From: Clostridiales bacterium mt11
GTDB taxonomy: Bacteria; Bacillota; Clostridia; Tissierellales; Tepidimicrobiaceae
Assembly (NCBI GenBank): GCA_001282665.1
Contig: LN874946.1
Span: 199,389-263,388 of the forward strand
Reading direction: 5' to 3'
Length of the DNA stretch: 64,000 bases
Each line of letters opens with the position of its first letter. Position 1 is the first letter of the stretch. Under the pieces are notes generated by a model. The model was not told the DNA's origin and ran no database searches. It saw only the letters and a program-made list of their open reading frames with translations. Position numbers and translations under genes: made by a program. Below are positions 50,968-59,824 of the stretch, piece after piece.

Positions 50968-52317
50968 ATGTCTAAATTGTTTGATTCAATTAAGAATCCA
51001 AAGAGTACTAGCAAATATGAGATAAATGGAGTACCGCCGTTGAAAGAAGCTGTACCATTAGGTATGCAGCATGTTTTTGCTATGTTTCTCAGTAATATAG
51101 CAGTGGCCATGATAGTTGGCGGTCTAGTAGGGATCGAAGGACAGGATATGGTAGTTCTAGTTCAAAGTGCTATGCTAATAGCAGGGGTAGGAACTTTAAT
51201 GCAAACCCATCCAATAGGCAATACTGGAGCTAAATTACCTATCATAATGGGAACTAGTTTTGGCTTTCTTCCTACCAATATAGCAATAGTTCAAGGATAC
51301 GGTATAGCTGGTTTACTGGGCGCTACTTTAGTAGGGGGACTTTTTTGTGCAGTATTAGGATGTTTTTTAAAACCCTTAAGAAAATTTTTTCCAAATATAG
51401 TAACAGGGACAGTAGTACTTACTATTGGTTTATCCTTACTTCCAACGGGAATAATAGCCATGGCAGGTGGAAATGGTGCTAAGGATTTTGGCTCTCCTAA
51501 AAACTGGTTAGTTGGTTTAACCGTATTAATTGTAGTCATAGTACTAAATCAATTTGGTAAAGGATTTGTGAAAACATCCTCAATATTGATTGGAATTATA
51601 GTTGGTTATTTAATAGCACTGCCATTAGGATTGGTTAATTTTGCACCAATTAAAGAAGCTGGATGGTTTGCAGTTCCAAAACCATTCTATTTTGGGATTG
51701 AGTTTAAGGCAGGAGCAATTATTCCTATGATGATAATGTTTATAGTAACTGCTGTTGAAACTGTAGGTGATGTATCAGCTATAACTATAGGTGGTGCAGG
51801 TAGGGAAGCAACGGATAAGGAATTGTCAGGTTCAGTTATAGCTAATGGATTGGGAAGTGTATTTGCAGCTGTATTTAATGGTTTGCCTACTACTTCATTT
51901 AGCCAAAATGTAGGCATGGTAGCATTTACAAAGATAATGAGCAGATTTGTTGTAGCAGTAGGGGCAGTATTTCTTATACTTGCAGGATTAATACCTAAGC
52001 TTGGTGCTCTTGTATCAACCCTCCCTCAATGTGTTATAGGTGGAGCTTCGCTGATTATATTTTCTCAAATAACCCTTACGGGAATAGATATATTAACTCA
52101 AGAACCATTAACAGATAGGTCTAAGTTGATAATAGGTCTATCCTTAGTATTTGGTATGGGATTATCTTCAGTACCAGCAGCTATGGAGCATTTTCCAGAA
52201 TCTATTAAATTAATATTTGGTGGTTCAGGAATAGTTATTGCTTGTATAGTTGCAATATTTTTAAATATATTAATACCTGAGGATAAAGAAAGTAAGGAAT
52301 TAGAGAAAACAGCTTAA
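50968..52317 (+). CDS. Xanthine/uracil permease (NCS2 family)
   Basis: A 449-residue protein with about 12-14 membrane spans. Family signatures are GMQHVFAMFLSNIAV near the N-terminus, and TAVETVGDVSAI and GLGSVFAAVFNGLPTTSFSQNVG in the substrate-binding repeat. It imports purine bases with H+ or Na+ and directly follows the xanthine dehydrogenase genes, so xanthine or hypoxanthine is the probable substrate. A strong terminator closes the cluster. Confidence 0.93.
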   Translation: MSKLFDSIKNPKSTSKYEINGVPPLKEAVPLGMQHVFAMFLSNIAVAMIVGGLVGIEGQDMVVLVQSAMLIAGVGTLMQTHPIGNTGAKLPIIMGTSFGFLPTNIAIVQGYGIAGLLGATLVGGLFCAVLGCFLKPLRKFFPNIVTGTVVLTIGLSLLPTGIIAMAGGNGAKDFGSPKNWLVGLTVLIVVIVLNQFGKGFVKTSSILIGIIVGYLIALPLGLVNFAPIKEAGWFAVPKPFYFGIEFKAGAIIPMMIMFIVTAVETVGDVSAITIGGAGREATDKELSGSVIANGLGSVFAAVFNGLPTTSFSQNVGMVAFTKIMSRFVVAVGAVFLILAGLIPKLGALVSTLPQCVIGGASLIIFSQITLTGIDILTQEPLTDRSKLIIGLSLVFGMGLSSVPAAMEHFPESIKLIFGGSGIVIACIVAIFLNILIPEDKESKELEKTA

Positions 52318-52356
52318 ATAAAGAATCTTATAAATTTGAAAAGGGGCAATTAACAT

Positions 52357-52408
52357 AACTCACAAACCGTTGCTATGAAACTTAATAGTAGCGGTTTGTG
52401 AGTTTTTT
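52357..52408 (+). terminator. Terminator of the purine cluster
   Basis: AACTCACAAACCG and CGGTTTGTGAGTT form a 13-bp perfect stem extended by TTGCTA/TAGTAG pairing, followed by TTTTTT. Confidence 0.95.
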
Positions 52409-52489
52409 CTATATTTCTGAAAAGTTTGACTTGTGATTATAATAAATATAAAATACAATTAAGTTTATAATCTAGATATGGAGGATAAT

Positions 52490-52810
52490 ATGAAAAAATT
52501 AAAGGATATGCTGCCATTTTTATTGATTATTTTAGGAACTTTTTATTTATTGCCAATGTTAATCCAAGATACGGGAACGGGCATGATGGCATTGCTCATA
52601 ATAATACCATTGATATGCTTTATTTCCTCACTAATTTATGGATTAAAAAAGCCATTTAGCATATTTTATCCTATAATAGTAGGGGTTTTGTTTGTCCCAT
52701 CTATACTTATTTTTTATAATTCAAGTGCATGGGTTTATATTATAGGCTATGGAATAGTTGCGCTGATTGGAAGCTTTATAGGGGTATGTATTTCTAAAGA
52801 AATGAAATAA
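52490..52810 (+). CDS. Small membrane protein
   Basis: A 106-residue protein with four membrane spans. The ribosome site ATGGAGGA fits ATG 52490, not the ATG at 52478 that it overlaps. No family recognised with confidence. It begins a group of three small genes. Confidence 0.65.
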   Translation: MKKLKDMLPFLLIILGTFYLLPMLIQDTGTGMMALLIIIPLICFISSLIYGLKKPFSIFYPIIVGVLFVPSILIFYNSSAWVYIIGYGIVALIGSFIGVCISKEMK

Positions 52811-52841
52811 GAATCATTATATATAAGTGGAGGAATTATTG

Positions 52842-53198
52842 ATGGAATATAATACAGCATTTTGGGATGCTTTAGATAGCCTTGTAGAACAATCCAATGT
52901 TATTATTGATAGACCAAAAGGGACAGTGCATCCTAAATATCCAGATTTTATCTATGAAGCAGATTATGGTTACTTAGAGGATACTGCATCAATGGATGGT
53001 AGTGGAATTGATGTTTGGAGAGGAACAAGTAAGGAAGAAAAAATAGATGCCATAATTTGTACTGTAGATTTGATGAAAAGAGATTCTGAAATTAAAATAC
53101 TAATTGGATGTACTGAAGAAGAAAAAGAAAAGATTTACAATACCCATAATAATTCAAAATATATGAAAGGTATTTTAATCCGAAGATTAGAAGTATAA
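52842..53198 (+). CDS. Inorganic pyrophosphatase-like protein
   Basis: A 118-residue protein starting at ATG 52842 after GTGGAGG. It has the inorganic pyrophosphatase-like segments IDRPKGTVHPKYP and YEADYGYLEDTASMDGSGIDVW, with the Asp residues of DGSGID placed as in the metal site of soluble type I enzymes. It is shorter than the usual 170-plus residues, so it is a reduced relative and activity is uncertain. Confidence 0.75.
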   Translation: MEYNTAFWDALDSLVEQSNVIIDRPKGTVHPKYPDFIYEADYGYLEDTASMDGSGIDVWRGTSKEEKIDAIICTVDLMKRDSEIKILIGCTEEEKEKIYNTHNNSKYMKGILIRRLEV

Positions 53199-53231
53199 CA
53201 TTTAGCAATTAGATTTTATGGGGGTGGAAAG

Positions 53232-53675
53232 ATGTTTTTCGATACAATAGATTTAGGAGATGAAGAAATCTATTTACAGCTTTATAGGACTGCTGACAAA
53301 AACCTTGAAAAAGGGTATGTTCCTGCATATTATTTCAAAATTATTAGATGTGTAGACGATACCGAAGTAGGTTATTGTGATCTACGCATTGGATATAACG
53401 ATAACATAAAATATGGGGGAAATATAGGATATGAAATTTATAAACCCTTCAGAGGAAATCATTATGCTTCAAAAGCTTGTAATCTGTTATTTTTGTTAGC
53501 GAAAAAGCATAATATGAATGAGGTCATTATTACATGTGCACTAGAGAATATCCCATCTAGAAAAACCTGTGAATACTGCGGTGCTAAGTTAATAGGGATT
53601 ATTGATGTACCCTCATGGCATGATCTATATAAAAGAGGACAAAAAAGAACTTGTCAATATATAGTGAAATTATGA
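53232..53675 (+). CDS. GNAT-family N-acetyltransferase
   Basis: A 147-residue protein with the GNAT fold order: the strand GYCDLRIGYNDN, NIGYEIYKPFRGNHYASKACNLL (acetyl-CoA loop) and ENIPSRKTCEYCGAKLIG near the end. It is RimJ/RimL-like. The acceptor is unknown. The strong GGGGGTGG ribosome site and spacing tie it to the preceding gene. Confidence 0.88.
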   Translation: MFFDTIDLGDEEIYLQLYRTADKNLEKGYVPAYYFKIIRCVDDTEVGYCDLRIGYNDNIKYGGNIGYEIYKPFRGNHYASKACNLLFLLAKKHNMNEVIITCALENIPSRKTCEYCGAKLIGIIDVPSWHDLYKRGQKRTCQYIVKL

Positions 53676-53899
53676 TGTAGTTTATAGTGAAAAAGGAAAA
53701 AAGAATAATAAACTTATTCTCTTTCCTTTTGATTTATATATGGATAGTTTAGTAGGGTAATAAATTAGAGTGTAAAGTTAAAAACTTAGATATTTTCATA
53801 AATTTAAAATAATTCGTTAAAATGTTTAAAATGTATTGACATTGTGTATGAATATTAATTATTATATTGATAATGCTTAAATTTGAAAGGGGAGATTCT

Positions 53900-55369
53900 T
53901 TGAACATACTTTTAAAACAACTAAAAGAAGTATCACTATCTGTTTTACCCATAACACTTTTAGTAACTATTCTAAATTTTACTATAGTACCAATAGGGAG
54001 TGAAATCTTTATTAGATATATAATAGGTGCTATACTTGTAATTATAGGATTAGGAGTTTTTCTGTTTGGGGCACATCTAGGTATTGAACCTATAGGTAAT
54101 CTTATGGGAGAGACCGTAGCTAAAACGAATAAAGCTTATTTAGTCGGTATACTTGGTTTCATATTAGGTTTTTTCATCACTATTGCTGAACCTGATTTAC
54201 AAATACTTGCAAATCAAGTAAATTTAGCTTCTGGCGGTATCGTTCCAAGTTCGTTAATTTTAATCGTTGTTTCCATTGGAGTGGGGATAATGGTTGGCGT
54301 AGGTTTACTTAGAATTTTATTTGAAAGACCACTAAATAAGTTATTTACATTAACTTATTTTATAATATTTATACTTGCTTTAAGGGTATCAGAGGAATTT
54401 TTAGCCATTTCTGTAGATGCATCTGGGGCTACTACTGGAGCTATGACAACTCCATTTATATTAGCCTTAGGTCATGGGGTTTCTAAATTAAAAGGCGGAA
54501 AAACTTCCGAAGAAGATAGTTTTGGTATGGTTGGACTTGCTTCAGCAGGACCGATTTTTGCCATTATGATAATGAGCATAATTAAAAGTCTTACGGATAT
54601 ACAAGGTGAAGTAGAAGCATTTATACCTAATACAGGAATATTAATACCCTACTTACGTATATTTCCACAAATATTGAAAGAATCCGTTCTAACATTATTG
54701 CCATTATTCTGTTTGTTTTTGATATTTGATAAGGTTAAATTTAAATTGAATAAAAAAAGTAAGAAGACCATTCTAAAAGGACTTTTATATACATATACTG
54801 GACTTACGTTGTTTTTAGTTGGAGTAAATGCTGGGTTTATGGAAGTCGGAAGAGTAATGGGAGAAGGTATAGCCAACTCATATCCTTGGCTATTACCTAT
54901 AATTGGATTTTTACTGGGTATGGTAGTAGTATTGGCTGAACCAGCAGTATATGTATTAACTGAGCAAGTAGAAGAAGTTACAGCAGGACATATACAAAAG
55001 AAAGTTATTCTAGCTGCATTATCTATAGGTATTGCTTTTGCAGTTGCCATGTCTATGTTGAGGATTATGGTACCTACCTTAAAATTGTGGCACTTTTTAT
55101 TACCTGGATTTGCAATAGCAGCTTTTTTATCTTATAGAGTACCACCTATATTTGTTGGTATAGCTTATGATTCCGGTGGTGTTGCTTCTGGTCCAATGAC
55201 TGCCACATTTGTTTTAGCATTTGCTCAGGGGGCGGCTAATGCAATTTCTACAGCAAATGTTTTAATAGATGGGTTTGGTGTTATTGCTATGGTAGCTATG
55301 ACACCTTTGGTAGCTATTCAAATACTTGGACTCATGTTTAAAATAAAATCTAAGAAGGAGGTCAATTAG
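53900..55369 (+). CDS. DUF1538 membrane protein (two repeats)
   Basis: The ribosome site AAAGGGGAGA fits TTG 53900, giving 489 residues. Two homologous halves each have about 6 membrane spans with GxxxGxAEP-type signatures: LGFFITIAEPDLQILANQVN in the first and GMVVVLAEPAVYVLTEQVEE in the second. Each half ends in a GAMTTPFILALGHG or SGPMTATFVLAFAQG segment. The family is an uncharacterised inverted-repeat transporter. It overlaps or nearly touches a PII-like gene (2-base gap), a constant partnership. Confidence 0.85.
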   Translation: MNILLKQLKEVSLSVLPITLLVTILNFTIVPIGSEIFIRYIIGAILVIIGLGVFLFGAHLGIEPIGNLMGETVAKTNKAYLVGILGFILGFFITIAEPDLQILANQVNLASGGIVPSSLILIVVSIGVGIMVGVGLLRILFERPLNKLFTLTYFIIFILALRVSEEFLAISVDASGATTGAMTTPFILALGHGVSKLKGGKTSEEDSFGMVGLASAGPIFAIMIMSIIKSLTDIQGEVEAFIPNTGILIPYLRIFPQILKESVLTLLPLFCLFLIFDKVKFKLNKKSKKTILKGLLYTYTGLTLFLVGVNAGFMEVGRVMGEGIANSYPWLLPIIGFLLGMVVVLAEPAVYVLTEQVEEVTAGHIQKKVILAALSIGIAFAVAMSMLRIMVPTLKLWHFLLPGFAIAAFLSYRVPPIFVGIAYDSGGVASGPMTATFVLAFAQGAANAISTANVLIDGFGVIAMVAMTPLVAIQILGLMFKIKSKKEVN

Positions 55370-55371
55370 CT

Positions 55372-56037
55372 ATGAATTCGCTAAATAAAAGGCTTATCCT
55401 ATTTTGGTGTATACTAGACTTTGGAAAAGGAAGCAAACTACTAAAGTTATCCAGTGAATTAGGAAGCGTAGGAGGCACTATATTTTTAGGAAAAGGTACA
55501 ATTAAAGATCAAATGCTAAATATATTAGGTATTTTAGAAGCAAGAAAAGAAATATTTGTGACAATTATTAATGAGGATTCAGAAGGTGTATTCTACGACA
55601 AAATAACTAAAAATTTTAGTTTAAATAGACCTCATCATGGCATAGCTTTTTCCATGCCGTTGAAATATTATCTAAAGGCTAATGGCTTAAAAAATGTATC
55701 CAATCCTAAAAAGAAAGGTGTGAATAATTTGGATTATGAAGCTATATTTGTTATTGTAGATAAAGGTTCTGTAGATGATGTATTGGAATCAGCTGAATCA
55801 GCTGGTTCTAAAGGCGGAACAATAATACATGGGAGAGGGGCTGGTACTCAAGAAAAAGAAACATTATTCAATATTAAAATTGAGCCAGAAAAGGAAATAA
55901 TACTTATCTTATCAGAAGTAGAAAAAACGGACTCTATTGTAAATGCCATAAAGGAAAGATTAAATGCTGATGAACCGAATTCAGGAATTATCTTTGTTAT
56001 GGATGTAAATAGAGCTGTGGGATTATATCAGGAGTAA
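55372..56037 (+). CDS. Duplicated PII-like regulator partnered with DUF1538
   Basis: A 221-residue protein made of two PII-type units: residues 5-105 (GSVGGTIFLGKGTIKDQ) and 115-215 (GSKGGTIIHGRGAGTQEKE). The second keeps the glycine-rich T-loop-base pattern of GlnB/GlnK. PII proteins bind ATP/ADP and 2-oxoglutarate and gate transporters, so this one probably regulates the DUF1538 protein just upstream. A fused pair may act as half of the usual trimer, which is unusual in symmetry terms. Confidence 0.82.
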   Translation: MNSLNKRLILFWCILDFGKGSKLLKLSSELGSVGGTIFLGKGTIKDQMLNILGILEARKEIFVTIINEDSEGVFYDKITKNFSLNRPHHGIAFSMPLKYYLKANGLKNVSNPKKKGVNNLDYEAIFVIVDKGSVDDVLESAESAGSKGGTIIHGRGAGTQEKETLFNIKIEPEKEIILILSEVEKTDSIVNAIKERLNADEPNSGIIFVMDVNRAVGLYQE

Positions 56038-56057
56038 TCTTTCTTTCATATATATAA

Positions 56058-56100
56058 AAGAAACTCCTAAGTTATTGAGCTTAGGAGTTTCTTAAAAAAG
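56058..56100. terminator. Terminator between convergent PII-like and PHP genes
   Basis: AAGAAACTCCTAAG (56058-56071) and CTTAGGAGTTTCTT (56080-56093) form a perfect 14-bp stem, usable in both directions. Confidence 0.88.
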
Positions 56101-56106
56101 GATACT

Positions 56107-56784
56107 CTATTTATTATTTGATACTTTTTCTTTAGGCAAGATGTCTTTATAACAATAATCAAAGTTTATAAACTCTCCATCTCTTCTCATTACAGGGTGC
56201 AAATTTTTTGATTTAACTGCTTCTATAAAATCTTTATCATCTCTTATGGAATCATAAAACTTAGTAGCATACATACCGATTCTATCTATAACATGAGCAT
56301 CGCTAGCACCAAAGGATGGTAATCCTAATTCTGTAGCTGTTCCATAAGCGTATAGGTTATGGTATGAATAAGTACTTCCATTAAATGACTCTACACCAGA
56401 TAGGAGATGCCCTACCTCATGTAGATGATTTTCTAATCCTCTATTGTTATTTCTAAATGGATGGGCAGCTATTGCTACTCCATTATGTTTTTTTACTAAT
56501 CTTAATAGTTCTTCTGCGTGAACCATTTCCTTAGGTATATCTTTCAATCCAAATACTAAAATATCTCCTTGATGGGTAAGTACTTCTGCCCCTACAATTA
56601 CAAGGATTCCGTTTATTTTAGCATAATCTCCTATGTCATCTCTTAAGTTATTGTTATCGTGGTTTGTAATACATATTCCGTCAAGACCGATTAGTTTAGC
56701 TACATCTATGGCTTTTTTAAAGTCTATGAAACTATCGGAGGAATATTTGCTTTCGTGAATGTGAGTATCTATTATCATATCCAT
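56107..56784 (-). CDS. PHP-domain phosphoesterase
   Basis: A 225-residue protein with PHP metal ligands: DTHIHESKYS at the N-terminus, CITNHDNNN, AHPFRNNN, and GASDAHVIDRIG near residue 175. Such proteins hydrolyse phosphate esters, for example histidinol phosphate or oligonucleotides. The specific substrate is unknown. It stands alone on the minus strand. Confidence 0.9.
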   Translation of the reverse strand: MDMIIDTHIHESKYSSDSFIDFKKAIDVAKLIGLDGICITNHDNNNLRDDIGDYAKINGILVIVGAEVLTHQGDILVFGLKDIPKEMVHAEELLRLVKKHNGVAIAAHPFRNNNRGLENHLHEVGHLLSGVESFNGSTYSYHNLYAYGTATELGLPSFGASDAHVIDRIGMYATKFYDSIRDDKDFIEAVKSKNLHPVMRRDGEFINFDYCYKDILPKEKVSNNK

Positions 56785-56923
56785 ACCTCCATTATCTGTA
56801 CTATTTAGATTTTATCATAAATAATTTTGTAAAAAGCATCTATAAAAAAATTAAATGATAATCAACATCTCTATAGATAATATTAATTACTATAATGAGA
56901 AAATATTGATATTGCTAGCTGTA

Positions 56924-57038
56924 ATCATTATCATTTGATAACGATTTCTATTTATTGAAAATGGTGGTATTTATGTTTAAATGGGTATATAATATAGAGA
57001 ATATTTATTATCAATTAATATTATTTAATTGATAATAA
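56924..57038. promoter_or_regulatory. Two palindromes upstream of the metal exporter gene (candidate metal-regulator sites)
   Basis: ATCATTATCA-TT-TGATAACGAT (56924-56945) is a 10-bp palindrome with one mismatch that resembles a Fur-type GATAATGATTATC box. TTATTATCAATTAA/TTAATTGATAATAA (57005-57018 and 57025-57038) is a perfect 14-bp inverted repeat. Both lie between the divergent PHP and cation-efflux genes. Confidence 0.5.
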
Positions 57039-57078
57039 TTTGATTTTAAGCATATTATATTATAATGGAGGGATATCA

Positions 57079-57957
57079 ATGGAAGATTATAAATTAGGAT
57101 TAAAAGTATCGATAAAAACAATAATCATAAATGTAGTATTATCTGGAGTCAAAATTGCTGCTGGAATAATAGGTAAAAGTAATGCTATGTTAGCTGATGG
57201 TATTCACACCTTATCCGATGTACTTACAACATTTGTAGTGATTGCAGGATTAAAAATATCCTCTAAAGAAGCAGATAAAAAGCATCCTTATGGTCATGAA
57301 AAATATGAACCTGTATTTGCTAAATTGCTAAGTATATTATTAGGAGCCACAGGGATATTTATTGGCTACAAAGGTATAATGATTTTAAAAAGTGGAGATA
57401 TTCAAATTCCTGGTAGGATTGCTTTAATAGCAGCATTAATATCTATTGTTACAAAAGAAGGAATGTATTGGTATACCGTAAAGATAGCCAAAAAGATTAA
57501 GAGTCTATCCATGGAAGCAGATGCATGGCATCATCGTTCAGATGCTCTTTCATCTATAGGTACTTTCGTAGGCATATTGGGAGCTAGAATGGGTTTTGAA
57601 ATACTAGATCCAATAGCTGCAATTATAGTGAGTGTTTTTATAATAAAAGTAGGAGTAGATTTATATATTAAATCTGTGAAAGGCCTAGTGGATGAAGCCG
57701 CCGATGATGAAACCATAGATAGAATTAGAGAATTAATATTTTCAGTAGAGGAAGTTAAAGATATAAAAAACATGAAAACAAGAATTTTTGGTAACAAGAT
57801 ATATGTGGATATAGAAATATATGTAGATGGCAATATTTCTGTAAAAAAGGGCCATGAAATTGCAGAGAAAGTACATGATCTAATAGAAGGTAAACTCGAA
57901 GATGTTAAGCATTGTATGATCCATGTAGAACCAGAATTACCTAATAAGGAAGGATAG
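57079..57957 (+). CDS. Cation diffusion facilitator (divalent metal exporter)
   Basis: A 292-residue protein starting at ATG 57079 after GGAGGG. It has six membrane spans. Metal-site motifs are AMLADGIHTLSDVLTT in span 2 and EADAWHHRSDALSSIG in span 5 (the HxxxD pairs). The C-terminal cytoplasmic domain has KKGHEIAEKVHDLIEGK. It exports Mn, Fe or Zn in exchange for protons. The palindromes upstream suggest metal-dependent control. Confidence 0.93.
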   Translation: MEDYKLGLKVSIKTIIINVVLSGVKIAAGIIGKSNAMLADGIHTLSDVLTTFVVIAGLKISSKEADKKHPYGHEKYEPVFAKLLSILLGATGIFIGYKGIMILKSGDIQIPGRIALIAALISIVTKEGMYWYTVKIAKKIKSLSMEADAWHHRSDALSSIGTFVGILGARMGFEILDPIAAIIVSVFIIKVGVDLYIKSVKGLVDEAADDETIDRIRELIFSVEEVKDIKNMKTRIFGNKIYVDIEIYVDGNISVKKGHEIAEKVHDLIEGKLEDVKHCMIHVEPELPNKEG

Positions 57958-58103
57958 TTTAGTATTTATTTAAAAGTTATAAAGACTTCTTTTATAGGTT
58001 TTACAAAATTTTGTAATAAAATTGTAACTTTTTATTGATAGAGAAATAAATATATACTATAATAATAACAAGTAGTTTAAAAACCTAAAGGGAAGTGTTG
58101 ATA

Positions 58104-59141
58104 TTGTTTAAGGAAAAAAAATCCACTTTAGCAACTATTGTAACCCTTAGCATAATAGGTATTTTAAGCTTTAAAGACACTGGAATATTTGTAAAAGAGT
58201 TTATTGCTATAGGAAAGGATGGTTCTCAAAGGTCTTTCAAAACGGAAGAGTCTGTTAATATTCTTAAGGAAAGTAATAGGGATTTCATCGTGGAGAAAGA
58301 TTTTAAGGAATATTCAATTCCAAAAGACGCAATTTTAAGGACGGAAAAAAAGTCAAATCAATATATAGTGAAAACCAAAAATACCCAGCTATTGGATAAA
58401 CCCAAGGGTAAAGTTATTAAAGGCTTAAATATTGGAGAAAAGATCCAATTAGGTAGCTATCAAGGTGAGTATGGAATTTTTAATACTGAAGATGGTATGA
58501 AAGGCTATATTTTACTGGAAAAATTAGAAGAAGGTAAAGAAGAAATCTTTACAATTGGTACATCGACTGTTCATAAAACTTTAAAGGGAGAAAAAAACTC
58601 ATACTATGTATTAGCCAAAGGTGAACCTGTTTTAATTAAGAATTTTGAAGATGACAAGTTTACAATTGTCAATGAAAATGGAGAAGAATTTAAAGTTTTT
58701 AAAGATTGTATCAATCTCAAGAATAGTAGATATAGTGCTTCTAGATCGGGTTTATCAAGAAGGACTTCTATCATCAGTTCAATAATACAAAATGCTCATA
58801 AGATTTTGGATAAACCCTATGTAAAAGGAGGTACAGGGGAAAGAGGTTATGATTGTTCAGGACTTACATATTCCTTATATAAAAATAATGCTGGCATAAA
58901 ATTAAATAGATCCTCTATAGATCAAGCTAAAAATGGTGTTGAAGTTAAAAAAACAGAGCTAATTCCTGGAGATTTATTATTTTTTAGAACAACTGGCAGA
59001 CGTATTGGCCATGTAGGACTATATATAGGCGATGGAAATATGATTCATGCATCTTCAAGCCAAAGAAAGGTTGTCGTAACCCCCATTGATGCGGATTATT
59101 ATAATAAAAGGTATGTTACCGCAAGGAGGATTATTAAATAA
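58104..59141 (+). CDS. NlpC/P60 cell-wall hydrolase with SH3 domains
   Basis: About 345 residues. Several in-frame starts exist (GTG 58095, TTG 58098, TTG 58104), and the ribosome site AAAGGGAAGTG favours one of the later TTGs. A single N-terminal membrane segment or signal is followed by bacterial SH3-like modules (KTKNTQLLDKPKGKVIKGLN; then VHKTLKGEKNSYYVLAKGE). The C-terminal NlpC/P60 domain has catalytic Cys in RGYDCSGLTYSLY and His in RIGHVGLYIGDGNM. It cuts peptide stems of peptidoglycan. Confidence 0.9.
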   Translation: MFKEKKSTLATIVTLSIIGILSFKDTGIFVKEFIAIGKDGSQRSFKTEESVNILKESNRDFIVEKDFKEYSIPKDAILRTEKKSNQYIVKTKNTQLLDKPKGKVIKGLNIGEKIQLGSYQGEYGIFNTEDGMKGYILLEKLEEGKEEIFTIGTSTVHKTLKGEKNSYYVLAKGEPVLIKNFEDDKFTIVNENGEEFKVFKDCINLKNSRYSASRSGLSRRTSIISSIIQNAHKILDKPYVKGGTGERGYDCSGLTYSLYKNNAGIKLNRSSIDQAKNGVEVKKTELIPGDLLFFRTTGRRIGHVGLYIGDGNMIHASSSQRKVVVTPIDADYYNKRYVTARRIIK

Positions 59142-59175
59142 ATATTAGCATATATATTTAAGGGGATGATTAGAC

Positions 59176-59748
59176 TTGAAAAAGAAAATAGCTAAAGTAA
59201 TTAGTTATGTGACGGTAGTACCGGTAGTGGCTTTTTTTACTATACTACTGTCTTTTCTTTATAATAAAGAATGTTTTAAAGGAATAGGATGGATGCTATA
59301 TTCTATTATTTTTCTAACTATATTGCCGCTACTTGCTTATCCTCTTCACAAAATAATCCCAGCATCAAGAGAACAAGGAAGAAAGGGAGAGAGAAGATTA
59401 GCTTTTATTTTAGCAGTTATTAGTTATGTATTAGGTACAATAATTACATTTTTATTTAGTGCGCCTATAATCATAAAGAAAATATTTGGGGCTTATTTCT
59501 TCTCTGGGATACTTTTATCCTTTGTTAATAAAGGGTTAAAGGTTAGAGCAAGTGGACATGCCTGTGGAATTTCTGGTCCAATTACTCTATTAGTCAATAT
59601 AATAGGATTTAATATGATATGGTTGTATTTATTGTTGCCTATAGTATTTTGGTCTAGAATAAACTTAGGTAGACATACTTTAAGAGAATTATTTATAGGT
59701 AGTTTTGTGGGCATTGTTTCTACCTTAGTTGTAGTAAGTCTTTTTTAG
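59176..59748 (+). CDS. PAP2-like membrane phosphatase homologue
   Basis: A 190-residue protein starting at TTG 59176, with 5-6 membrane spans. RASGHACG corresponds to the PSGH motif and SRINLGRHTLREL to SRx5HxxxD, with Glu in place of Asp. The PAP2 family removes phosphate from lipid phosphates. The same Asp-to-Glu exchange occurs in the dgkA-fused PAP2 domain at 1043. Activity is not certain. Confidence 0.75.
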   Translation: MKKKIAKVISYVTVVPVVAFFTILLSFLYNKECFKGIGWMLYSIIFLTILPLLAYPLHKIIPASREQGRKGERRLAFILAVISYVLGTIITFLFSAPIIIKKIFGAYFFSGILLSFVNKGLKVRASGHACGISGPITLLVNIIGFNMIWLYLLLPIVFWSRINLGRHTLRELFIGSFVGIVSTLVVVSLF

Positions 59749-59785
59749 TTTAGATGTGCATAATCATTATGAAAGGAGGTGAAGA

Positions 59786-59821
59786 ATAACTTCTAAAACC
59801 TATAAAATTGAAAGGAGGTAA
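59786..59821 (+). CDS. Possible 11-codon leader peptide with ATA start
   Basis: The ideal ribosome site AAAGGAGGTGA (59772-59782) has no ATG, GTG or TTG at the right distance, but an ATA at 59786 opens a frame of 11 codons. Its last codons form the ribosome site AAAGGAGG of the antiporter gene, and its stop lies 3 bases before that ATG. This layout suggests translational coupling. It may be chance. Confidence 0.3.
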   Translation: MTSKTYKIERR

Positions 59822-59824
59822 AAT

